This document shows, in pieces, positions 1 through 6,390 of a stretch of 12,280 bases of DNA; position 1 is the stretch's first letter, and each line of letters begins with the position of its first letter. The notes beneath the pieces were generated by a model. The model saw only the letters and a list, made by a program, of their open reading frames with translations. It was not told the DNA's origin and ran no database searches. Source of the DNA: an uncultured Clostridia bacterium. Its GTDB lineage: Bacteria > Bacillota > Clostridia > Oscillospirales > Ruminococcaceae. A program made the translations under genes and the position numbers. The DNA lies in assembly GCA_945933905.1 (NCBI GenBank), contig CAMEQX010000012.1:1-12280 (forward strand). Reading direction: 5' to 3'.

Positions 1-1
1 C

Positions 2-976
2 AGCGTGCTTCGCCAAAAATTCAATGTGTTGAAAACCGAGGGCAATTTCAACAACGACATCGGTCTGCCGCGCACGCTTTTTGGCTTGAACAGCGGCTTT
101 GAGGCGGCTGTCATCGAGATGGGAATGAGCGACCTCGGCGAAATCAGCGCGCTGTCGAAAGCCGCGCACCCGAACGCCGCGGTTATCACGAACATCGGTT
201 TTTGTCACATCGAGAACCTCAAAACGCAGGAAAATATCCTCAAAGCGAAGCTTGAAATTCTCGACGGAGCGGACGAAAATTCACCGCTTATTCTTTGCGG
301 CGACGACAAGCTTTTGAGCGGCGTGAAGCTTGACAGGAAGCTAATCCGCTATGGTTTTGGCGAGCAAAACGACGTTTACGCAAGCGATGTTTGTTCAACG
401 GAAAGCGGCGAGAAATTTACTCTGCATTACAAAAACGAAAACTATTCCGCCGAACTGAATGTCATCGGTGAACATCACGTCCTGAACGCTCTCGCGGCGT
501 TTTGCGTTGGAATTGAATTTGGCTTAACACCCGAGGAAATCCTGCCCGCGTTTTTGAATTACAGCGCGTCGGGAATGCGGCAAAAAATCGAGCAGCGCGG
601 CGATGTGACGGTAATTCTCGATTGCTACAACGCCTCGCCGACCTCGATGGAAAGCTCGCTGGGAGTGCTTGGGCGAATGAACGGACGCAAAATCGCGGTG
701 CTTGGGGATATGTTGGAGCTTGGCGAGATGTCAAAGCAGCTCCACGCGGGTATTGCCGATTTTGTTGAAAAGAACGTGGATTTGTGCTTTTTGTACGGAA
801 CGGAGATGAAGGCGCTTCGCGACGAGCTTTTCAGGCGCGAATTCCCCGTGTTCCACAGTGAAAACAAAAGCGAGCTCACAGAGCTGTTTTTGGAGAATTT
901 GAAGAGCGGCGATGTGGTTTTGTTTAAGGGGAGCCGCGGGATGAAAATGGAAGAAATCGCAAAAAAGGTTGGTTAA
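2..976 (+). CDS. murF: UDP-N-acetylmuramoyl-tripeptide--D-alanyl-D-alanine ligase MurF (5' end missing)
   Basis: Cytoplasmic Mur ligase that adds D-Ala-D-Ala to the UDP-MurNAc-tripeptide using ATP, giving the pentapeptide precursor used by MraY. About 324 residues are present against a usual ~450, so the N-terminal domain and the ATP-binding P-loop lie upstream of the window. The reading frame is already open at base 2, and the GTG at base 5 is an internal Val codon. Visible family motifs, in order: TEGNFNNDIGLP near the left edge; TNIGFCHIENL (about 188-220); the ILKAKLEI stretch with the Lys region typical of Mur ligases; GEHHVLNALAAF (about 467-502); DCYNASPTSM (from 620), a MurF hallmark; VLGDMLELGE (about 698-727); and KGSRGMKMEE at the C-terminus. 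The stop codon is 2 nt before the mraY start, which indicates a shared transcript and probably coupled translation. Confidence 0.97.
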   Translation, partial: SVLRQKFNVLKTEGNFNNDIGLPRTLFGLNSGFEAAVIEMGMSDLGEISALSKAAHPNAAVITNIGFCHIENLKTQENILKAKLEILDGADENSPLILCGDDKLLSGVKLDRKLIRYGFGEQNDVYASDVCSTESGEKFTLHYKNENYSAELNVIGEHHVLNALAAFCVGIEFGLTPEEILPAFLNYSASGMRQKIEQRGDVTVILDCYNASPTSMESSLGVLGRMNGRKIAVLGDMLELGEMSKQLHAGIADFVEKNVDLCFLYGTEMKALRDELFRREFPVFHSENKSELTELFLENLKSGDVVLFKGSRGMKMEEIAKKVG

Positions 977-978
977 AG

Positions 979-2010
979 ATGATTATTACAAGTTCAATAG
1001 CGGCAGCTGCGGCGTTTCTGATAACTTGGCTTGCGGGGATTTTTCTGATACCGCTTTTGCACAAGCTGAAGTACGGACAAACAATCCTCGACATCGGACC
1101 GAAGTGGCACAAGGCGAAAAAAGAGGGCACTCCCACGATGGGCGGAATTTCGTTTATTTTCGCGGTGAGCGTGTGCTTTGCCGTGGGAATGATTGTTTTC
1201 GCGTTCACGGGAGCGGACTTTTCGGGCGCGGGAAAACGCGAGCTTGTCGTTTCCGTTTCGGGAATGATAATGGCGGTTTTGTTCGGTTTTGTGGGCTTTC
1301 TCGATGACTTCATCAAGGTTCGCAAAAAGCGCAACGAGGGACTTACGCCTATTCAGAAAATCATTTTTCAGGTGCTTATAATCGCGGCGTATTTCACGAC
1401 AATCTACCTCAGCGGATTTTCAAGCACGGTGATTTCGTTTCCGGGCGGCGCGCAGTGGGATATGGGCTTGTTCTATTACATTGTGATGGGACTCGGCATT
1501 TTGTACATCGTAAACGCGGTCAATCTCACGGACGGAATAGACGGGCTTTGCTCCTCGGTAACGGTAATCTACGCGGCGACCTTTGCGGTCATTTCGGGGA
1601 TTTTCGGAATGTTCGGCGAAACGCTGATTGCCTTTTGCACGGCGGGCGCGCTGCTGGGCTTTCTTATGTGGAATTTCCCGCCCGCGAAGGTGTTTATGGG
1701 CGACACGGGCTCGATGTTTTTGGGCGGAGTTGTGTGTGCGCTGGGAGTTGGCTGCAAAGCGGAATTTCTGATGGTTGTCGCGGGAATTGTGTATATTCTC
1801 GAAGCGCTTTCCGTGCTTATTCAGACAACCGTGTTCAAGATAACGAAGAAAATTCACCACACCAAAGAAGGCAAGCGTTTGTTCAAGATGACGCCCATTC
1901 ATCATCATTTCGAGATGAGCAGCTGGAGTGAAATCAAGATTGACGTTGTGTTCACGGCAACGGCGGTGCTTTTCGGCGCTTTGGCTATTGTTTTTGCAAT
2001 GATGATGTAA
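979..2010 (+). CDS. mraY: Phospho-N-acetylmuramoyl-pentapeptide-transferase MraY
   Basis: Integral membrane enzyme that transfers phospho-MurNAc-pentapeptide from UDP to undecaprenyl phosphate, making lipid I on the cytoplasmic face. It has 343 residues, close to the usual family length, and hydrophobic segments throughout that fit the ten-helix fold. Diagnostic motifs are intact: TPTMGG (residues 51-56), the Asp pair FLDD (107-110) followed by KVRKKRNEGLTPIQK, NLTDGIDGL (182-190) with Asp185 and Asp188, FMGDTGS (239-245), and the TPIHHHFE triple-His loop (305-312). The ATG lies 2 nt after the murF stop, with an AAAGG-like stretch inside the murF 3' end as a likely ribosome binding site. It is followed directly by ftsW, whereas many Bacillota have murD between them. 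Confidence 0.98.
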   Translation: MIITSSIAAAAAFLITWLAGIFLIPLLHKLKYGQTILDIGPKWHKAKKEGTPTMGGISFIFAVSVCFAVGMIVFAFTGADFSGAGKRELVVSVSGMIMAVLFGFVGFLDDFIKVRKKRNEGLTPIQKIIFQVLIIAAYFTTIYLSGFSSTVISFPGGAQWDMGLFYYIVMGLGILYIVNAVNLTDGIDGLCSSVTVIYAATFAVISGIFGMFGETLIAFCTAGALLGFLMWNFPPAKVFMGDTGSMFLGGVVCALGVGCKAEFLMVVAGIVYILEALSVLIQTTVFKITKKIHHTKEGKRLFKMTPIHHHFEMSSWSEIKIDVVFTATAVLFGALAIVFAMMM

Positions 2011-2029
2011 CTCGCGAAAAGAGGTAAGT

Positions 2030-3343
2030 ATGGCTCAGCAAATCAGACCGAATTCCGTGGCAAGACAGGCGGGCGCAAACGGACAAAGCTCTCCGAAAAA
2101 GCCGCCCGTTCAGCCGCAGAAGCCTGCCGTTTCCGCGAAAAAGCTCACGGGAAAGCAGGTTAAAAAGAAGAACGACGACCCGAACAAAATCAAGTTTTTC
2201 AGTTTTCACGGAAAAGTTGATATGCCGATGACGGTTATCATTTTCGTGCTGTTGGTTTTTGGCATCACGATGATGTTCTCTGCGGGACACGCGCAGTCGT
2301 GGCTTGACAACGAGGGCGACAGCTACGCTTATACCGTCAAGCAGATAATCGCCGCGGGCATCGGTCTTGCGGGAATGTTCGTGCTTTGTTTTATGGATTA
2401 CCGCGTGCTTCGGCGGGAATTTTCGGCGTTTGGCGGGAAATTCAAGTTCACTCTCGCGCACCTTATCCTCGCGATAACGATGTTTATAAACTTCCTCTGT
2501 CTGCCGTTTGGAGTGGCGGCGGAGGGCGACCAGAAGCGCTGGCTTAAAGTACCGGTTTTCGGCACGTTTCAGCCGTCGGACTTTTTAAAGGTCGGGCTTA
2601 TCATCTTTATGGCGTATTACATTCACAAAAATTTCGATAAAATCCGCAGCTTTTGGGTTGGAATAGTGAAGCCCGGAATGTTGTTTTTGGCGGTTGTTTT
2701 CATAATGATTGTCATTCAGTCGCATATGTCGGGACTGCTGATTATGACGGCGGTCTGCGCGGTTATGCTGTTTGTCGGCGGGATAAATATGAAGCCTGTC
2801 ATACCGGTTGCGATTGCGCTTGTGATAATCGTCATCATCGGCGTATCGCTGTCGGGATTTGACTATTTCGGTGACCGAGTAAAGTTTATGGACCCGCTCT
2901 CCGAGCCGGGCGACCGCTCTTATCAGAACTATCAGTCGGCACTGGCGATAGGCTCGGGCGGAATTTGGGGCAAAGGCTTCGGCAACTCCACGCAAAAATA
3001 TTTCTACCTTCCCTTCGCGCAGAACGACTTTGTTTATGCGGTTTTGTGCGAGGAATTCGGGCTTGTGGGCGGCGCGGTTGTGATTTTGTTGTTCGTGATT
3101 TTCGTGATGCGCGGCTTTACGATTGCGTCACACGCCGAGGACAGATTTGGCTGTCTTATGGCAACGGGAATTACGTTCCACATCGGCTTGCAAGCGCTTT
3201 TGAACATCGGCGTAAACCTATGCTGCGTGCCAAACACGGGCATTTCGATGCCGTTTTTCAGCTACGGCGGCACGGCGCTGATGATACAGTTGTGGGAAAT
3301 GGGACTTTTGCTCGCGGTGAGCAAGCGCTCGAAGCTGAATTAG
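2030..3343 (+). CDS. ftsW: SEDS peptidoglycan glycosyltransferase FtsW (SpoVE-like)
   Basis: Polytopic SEDS protein that polymerises lipid II into glycan strands at the septum, normally with a class B PBP partner. It has 437 residues. Residues 1-62 form a Lys/Pro/Gln-rich cytoplasmic extension, followed by about ten hydrophobic helices. Family landmarks: GDQKRWLKVPVFGTFQPSDFLK (split here as GDQKRW at 166-171 and QPSDFLK at 181-187), GSGGIWGKGFGNS (308-320), YLPFAQNDFVYAVLCEEFG (326-344), and the C-terminal PNTGISMPFFSYGGT (401-415). Two conserved acidic positions are altered: the usual QPSE motif reads QPSD (Asp184), and the extracellular DP motif preceding the YQ..QS segment reads EP (Glu292). 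GAGG-type spacing is good: GAGG at 2021-2024 precedes the ATG. FtsW and SpoVE cannot be told apart from sequence alone; the dcw location favours FtsW. Confidence 0.95.
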   Translation: MAQQIRPNSVARQAGANGQSSPKKPPVQPQKPAVSAKKLTGKQVKKKNDDPNKIKFFSFHGKVDMPMTVIIFVLLVFGITMMFSAGHAQSWLDNEGDSYAYTVKQIIAAGIGLAGMFVLCFMDYRVLRREFSAFGGKFKFTLAHLILAITMFINFLCLPFGVAAEGDQKRWLKVPVFGTFQPSDFLKVGLIIFMAYYIHKNFDKIRSFWVGIVKPGMLFLAVVFIMIVIQSHMSGLLIMTAVCAVMLFVGGINMKPVIPVAIALVIIVIIGVSLSGFDYFGDRVKFMDPLSEPGDRSYQNYQSALAIGSGGIWGKGFGNSTQKYFYLPFAQNDFVYAVLCEEFGLVGGAVVILLFVIFVMRGFTIASHAEDRFGCLMATGITFHIGLQALLNIGVNLCCVPNTGISMPFFSYGGTALMIQLWEMGLLLAVSKRSKLN

Positions 3344-3346
3344 CGT

Positions 3347-3550
3347 GAACCCGCTCCCCGAGCTGATTTGCGGGAACTCACAAACTGCGGAAACAAGCTC
3401 GGAAATCCCCGCGAACTCGGTTAACGAGCAGCGCGAACCCGCTCCCCGAGCTGATTTGCGGGAACTCACAAGCTGCGGAAACAAGCGGGAATTCCCCGCG
3501 AATTCGGTTAACGAGCAGCGCGAACCCGCTCCCCGAGCTGATTTGCGGGA
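3347..3550. repeat. Tandem 87-88 bp repeat, about 2.3 copies, between ftsW and murG
   Basis: Unit 1 is 3347-3434 (88 bp), unit 2 is 3435-3521 (87 bp) and a partial third is 3522-3550 (29 bp). Each begins GAACCCGCTCCCCGAGCTGA. Units 1 and 2 differ at a few bases plus a single-base indel. The unit contains short inverted repeats: CCCGC...GCGGG around the conserved start, and GCGGG-AATTC-CCCGC at about 3486-3500 in unit 2. A 72-codon frame (GTG at 3345 to TAG at 3563) runs through it, but it has no Shine-Dalgarno sequence and the minus strand is open too. The single-base indel also changes which frame reads the same repeat segment. I therefore treat it as a noncoding repeat, not a gene. It starts 4 nt after the ftsW stop. 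Confidence 0.85.
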
Positions 3551-3587
3551 GTTGTTCAAATAGTAATAAAACGAAAAGGGTGAAAAA

Positions 3588-4724
3588 ATGAGAGTACTTT
3601 TTGCGGCGGGCGGCACGGCGGGTCACATAAACCCCGCGCTTGCGATTGCGGACAAACTCACGGCAACTTTTCCCGAAACGCAGGTTTTGTTTGTCGGAAA
3701 GCCCGACGGTATGGAAAAAAAGCTTGTGGGAAAAGCGGGCTATGATTTTGTCGGCGTGGATATGTACGGCTTTGAGCGCGGTTTTTCGCCGAAAAGCTTT
3801 GCGCATAACGTAAAGGCGGCTTATTGCTATTTTATCTCGGCAAAGCGCTCTGTAAAGCGGATTATCAGGGAGTACAAGCCCGACCTTGCGATAGGGACGG
3901 GCGGTTACGTCACGGCAACGGTGCTGTCGCAGGCGAGCGCGATGAAAATTCCCACGATAACGCACGAAAGCAACTCTTATCCGGGAATGGCGACAAAAAT
4001 GCTCTCGACGCGCGCAGACAAGGTACTTCTGGCAACCGAGGACGCGAAAAAGCATCTCAAGGACAGCTCGCGGTGCATTGTCACGGGAAACCCGCTTCGC
4101 ACGAATATACCGATTGAAGAGCGCTCCGCTGCAAAAAAGCGGCTGGGTCTTTCGGCCGATTTCACGGTTTTGTCGTTTGGGGGAAGCCTCGGCGCAAACC
4201 GCATAACAAACGCAGTTGCCGAGCTTATTGCTTGGGAAAACAAGGCGGGCAAAATCAACCACATTCACTCCTACGGCAGCAAAAACAAGGAGATTTTCGC
4301 CGAAGCTCTTGATAAAAACGGCGTTCAAAAGGACGAGAAAAAGCACATTTTCCGTGATTACATCGACAATATGTACACCTGTATGAGCGCGGCGGATTTG
4401 ATTATATCGAGAGCGGGTGCGATGACGATAACGGAGCTTACCGAGGTCGGCAGAGCGTCAATTCTCGTGCCGTATCCCGCGGCTGCGGAAAATCACCAGT
4501 TTTACAATGCGAAAACGCTTGCCGACAAAAACGCGGCAATAATTATCGAGGACGCGGAGCTTACGGGCGAGCGCCTGATAAAGACGGTTTCCGAGCTGTA
4601 CGAGAACCGCGCGAAGCTGCTTGAAATGGAACAAAACGCGCACAATCAGCGCGAGTCGGACGCGGCGGGGAAAATTCTCTGCGAGATAATCAACCTTGTC
4701 GGCGAGGAGAAGCTGCTCAAGTGA
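3588..4724 (+). CDS. murG: UDP-N-acetylglucosamine--lipid I GlcNAc transferase MurG
   Basis: Peripheral membrane GT-B glycosyltransferase that adds GlcNAc to lipid I, producing lipid II for FtsW. It has 378 residues, a typical to slightly long size. Motifs: the N-terminal glycine loop GGTAGHINPALA (residues 8-19; the more common form is GGTGGH), GTGGYVT (103-109), THESNSYPGMATK (125-137), FGGSLGANRI (197-206), and the UDP-GlcNAc-binding region ISRAGAMTITELTEVG (273-288) followed by ILVPYPAAAENHQFYNA (292-308). The chosen ATG has a good ribosome binding site (AAAAGGGTGA, about 3575-3583). It is separated from ftsW by 244 nt of mostly repeat sequence and from murA by 304 nt, so it stands more isolated than the other genes of the cluster. 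Confidence 0.98.
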   Translation: MRVLFAAGGTAGHINPALAIADKLTATFPETQVLFVGKPDGMEKKLVGKAGYDFVGVDMYGFERGFSPKSFAHNVKAAYCYFISAKRSVKRIIREYKPDLAIGTGGYVTATVLSQASAMKIPTITHESNSYPGMATKMLSTRADKVLLATEDAKKHLKDSSRCIVTGNPLRTNIPIEERSAAKKRLGLSADFTVLSFGGSLGANRITNAVAELIAWENKAGKINHIHSYGSKNKEIFAEALDKNGVQKDEKKHIFRDYIDNMYTCMSAADLIISRAGAMTITELTEVGRASILVPYPAAAENHQFYNAKTLADKNAAIIIEDAELTGERLIKTVSELYENRAKLLEMEQNAHNQRESDAAGKILCEIINLVGEEKLLK

Positions 4725-4763
4725 TTTGCAGCACCGCGCGGCGACAACCGCAGGCGCTTCGCT

Positions 4764-4903
4764 AACCAAAATGTGCGATTTTCGGGAAATTTTGGTTGTT
4801 CTCGATAACCAAATCAGCGCGATTTTCAGGAAATTTTGGTCGTTCTCGATAACCAAAAAAGCGAGATTTTCAGACAGATTTGGTCGTTTTCGATAACCAA
4901 ATC
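4764..4903. repeat. Three tandem 43-44 bp hairpin-forming repeats between murG and murA
   Basis: Units run 4764-4806, 4807-4850 and 4851-4894, each beginning AACCAAA, with the start of a fourth at 4895. Each boundary can form a hairpin with an 11-nt loop: TTTGGT 4791-4796 with ACCAAA 4808-4813; TTTTGGT 4834-4840 with ACCAAAA 4852-4858; and GATTTGGT 4877-4884 with ACCAAATC 4896-4903. The loop is well conserved (CGTTCTCGATA or close). An alternative pairing exists inside unit 1 (AACCAAAAT 4764-4772 with ATTTTGGTT 4789-4797), so the arms could switch partners. The short frames crossing it have no ribosome binding site and I do not call them genes. Confidence 0.85.
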
Positions 4904-4920
4904 CCCGCGAAATCCCCGCG
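4899..4920. repeat. Two tandem copies of an 11-mer, AAATCCCCGCG
   Basis: Exact head-to-tail copies at 4899-4909 and 4910-4920, directly at the right end of the hairpin array. The same 11-mer occurs once in the ftsW-murG repeat at 3403-3413. Its role is unknown. Confidence 0.6.
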
Positions 4921-4940
4921 GGTTGATTGAACGAAAAAGG

Positions 4941-4969
4941 TTTACAGGCGGAAAATTCCGCGCGGTAAT
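4941..4969 (+). promoter_or_regulatory. Possible weak sigma-A promoter for murA
   Basis: TTTACA at 4941-4946 (five of six matches to TTGACA), a 17-nt spacer, then GGTAAT at 4964-4969 (four of six matches to TATAAT). The position suits murA, but the -10 box is weak and transcription would begin at or inside the following inverted repeat. This is a candidate only. Confidence 0.3.
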
Positions 4970-4970
4970 T

Positions 4971-5023
4971 CACCCATTTCAGCGATTGAACATATATTGC
5001 TGTATGCGAACGCTGAAAGGGTG
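4971..5023 (+). promoter_or_regulatory. Inverted repeat whose 3' arm contains the murA ribosome binding site
   Basis: The left arm CACCCATTTCAGCG (4971-4984) pairs with the right arm CGCTGAAAGGGTG (5011-5023). This gives 13 base pairs with a single bulged A, enclosing a 26-nt AT-rich loop. The loop may pair further through CATA (4991-4994) and TATG (5002-5005). The right arm includes AAAGGGTG, the only good Shine-Dalgarno candidate for the murA ATG at 5029. As RNA, the stem would hide the site; as DNA, it could be a dyad operator. The pairing is seen directly; the regulatory role is inferred. Confidence 0.55.
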
Positions 5024-5028
5024 ATTTT

Positions 5029-6294
5029 ATGGACAATCGGCAAAGGCTGATAGTAAACGGCGGGAAAAGGCTTGAGGGAGAGCTGCGGGTTCAGGGCGCG
5101 AAGAACAGCGCGCTTCCGCTTTTGTCGGCGGCGGTTTTGGCGCACGGCGAGAGCGTGTTTCACAACTGCCCGCAGTTATCGGACGCAGACGCCGACTGCC
5201 GTATTTTAACAAATCTCGGGTGTAAATGCCGGAGGAGCGCGGACACGGTTGTTGTTGACGCGACAAATGTTGTGGGAAGCGAAATTCCCGATAATCTTAT
5301 GCGGGAAATGCGCGGAAGTATCGTGTTTCTCGGCTCTGTTCTCGGGAGAACGGGGCGCTGTCGGCTGTCGTTTCCGGGCGGCTGCGAGCTTGGCGCAAGA
5401 CCGATTGACTTGCACCTGTCGGCGCTGCGGCAAATGGGCGCGGAAATCTCCGAGGAGCACGGTTATCTTGACTGTACAGCGCCTTCGGGACTTCACGGAG
5501 CGAAGATAACTCTTTCGTTTCCGTCGGTCGGGGCAACCGAGAACATTCTTCTTGCGGCGGCAACGGCAAAGGGTTTCACCGAAATCCACAACGCCGCGCG
5601 AGAGCCCGAAATCATTGACCTTGCCGATTGCTTGAACAAATTCGGCGCGAAAATTCGCGGCGCGGGAGAAAGCGTGATTGAGGCAGAGGGCGTGGAGCGG
5701 CTTTTTGCGGGAGAACACACGGTAATTCCCGACAGAATTGTTGCGGGAACGTACCTTTGCGCTGCGGCGATAACGCGCGGCGAAATTATTCTGACAAACT
5801 GCGCTCCTCAGCACTTAAACGGCTTCACACCGGTGCTTGAGGCGATGGGCGCGAGCATTTACAGCTATGGCGGCGGGAAAATGTACCTGAATTGCAAAAA
5901 GCGAATTCAAGCTCCGCCGACAATCCGCACGATGCCATATCCGGGCTTCCCGACGGACATTCAGGCGCCGTTCACCGCGCTTTGCTCGACAGCCGAGGGA
6001 ACTTCGGTGTTTGTGGAAACGATTTTCGAGAACCGTTTTCGGCATATCTCGGAGCTGGTGCGGCTGGGTGCGTCGATTAAGGTTGAGGGCAGGGTTTGCG
6101 TGGTCGAGGGCGTGAAAACGCTGTCCGGCGCTAAGCTCAGGGCGGCGGAATTGCGCGGCGGCGCGGCGCTTGTGATAGCGGCACTGGCGGCTGAGGGTAC
6201 AAGTGAAATCTCGGGCGTGAGCTACATCGAGCGCGGCTATGAGAGCATTGAAACTGCGCTTCGCTCGGTCGGCGCGGATATCAAAAAAGTCTGA
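5029..6294 (+). CDS. murA: UDP-N-acetylglucosamine 1-carboxyvinyltransferase MurA
   Basis: Cytoplasmic enolpyruvyl transferase that moves enolpyruvate from phosphoenolpyruvate to UDP-GlcNAc, the first committed step of peptidoglycan synthesis. It has 421 residues, the full family length. Key positions are present: Lys25 in VQGAKNSALP (Lys22 of E. coli MurA), Cys119 in FPGGCELGARPIDLHL (the Cys115 position, the residue alkylated by fosfomycin, so the enzyme should be of the sensitive type), Asp310 in YPGFPTDIQAP (the Asp305 position), and Arg376 in ELRGGAALVIAALAAEG followed by ERGYESIE. The ATG is preceded by AAAGGGTG with 5 nt spacing, but this site lies within an inverted repeat. Clostridia often carry two MurA paralogues; whether this is the only copy cannot be seen here. 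Confidence 0.97.
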   Translation: MDNRQRLIVNGGKRLEGELRVQGAKNSALPLLSAAVLAHGESVFHNCPQLSDADADCRILTNLGCKCRRSADTVVVDATNVVGSEIPDNLMREMRGSIVFLGSVLGRTGRCRLSFPGGCELGARPIDLHLSALRQMGAEISEEHGYLDCTAPSGLHGAKITLSFPSVGATENILLAAATAKGFTEIHNAAREPEIIDLADCLNKFGAKIRGAGESVIEAEGVERLFAGEHTVIPDRIVAGTYLCAAAITRGEIILTNCAPQHLNGFTPVLEAMGASIYSYGGGKMYLNCKKRIQAPPTIRTMPYPGFPTDIQAPFTALCSTAEGTSVFVETIFENRFRHISELVRLGASIKVEGRVCVVEGVKTLSGAKLRAAELRGGAALVIAALAAEGTSEISGVSYIERGYESIETALRSVGADIKKV

Positions 6295-6390
6295 ATTTCG
6301 CTCAACAACGCGATTTCCGCGAACTCACGAGAACCGCTCGGCAATGCGCTCTCGGGCTGATAAAACAAACAATTTTGAGGAAGTGAAAAA

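Noticed and set aside
5..7. GTG as a start codon for the first gene
   Set aside because: The frame is open to its left, and the encoded sequence begins in the middle of the MurF central domain, so this is an internal Val codon of a truncated gene.
3345..3563. 72-residue protein in the ftsW-murG gap
   Set aside because: It consists entirely of tandem repeat, starts with GTG without a ribosome binding site, and is read in two frames across the repeat indel.
3543..3571. Promoter for murG in the end of the repeat
   Set aside because: TTGCGG and TAATAA are present, but the spacing is about 15 nt and both boxes are weak.
3378..4346. 322-codon minus-strand frame opposite murG
   Set aside because: It runs through the repeat array and antisense to a clear murG, with Arg/Cys/Val-rich sequence and no family motif or ribosome binding site that I can see.
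4696..5024. Two short plus-strand frames (66 and 62 codons) across the murG-murA gap
   Set aside because: Both are built from the 44-bp hairpin repeats, lack ribosome binding sites, and the first overlaps the murG end.
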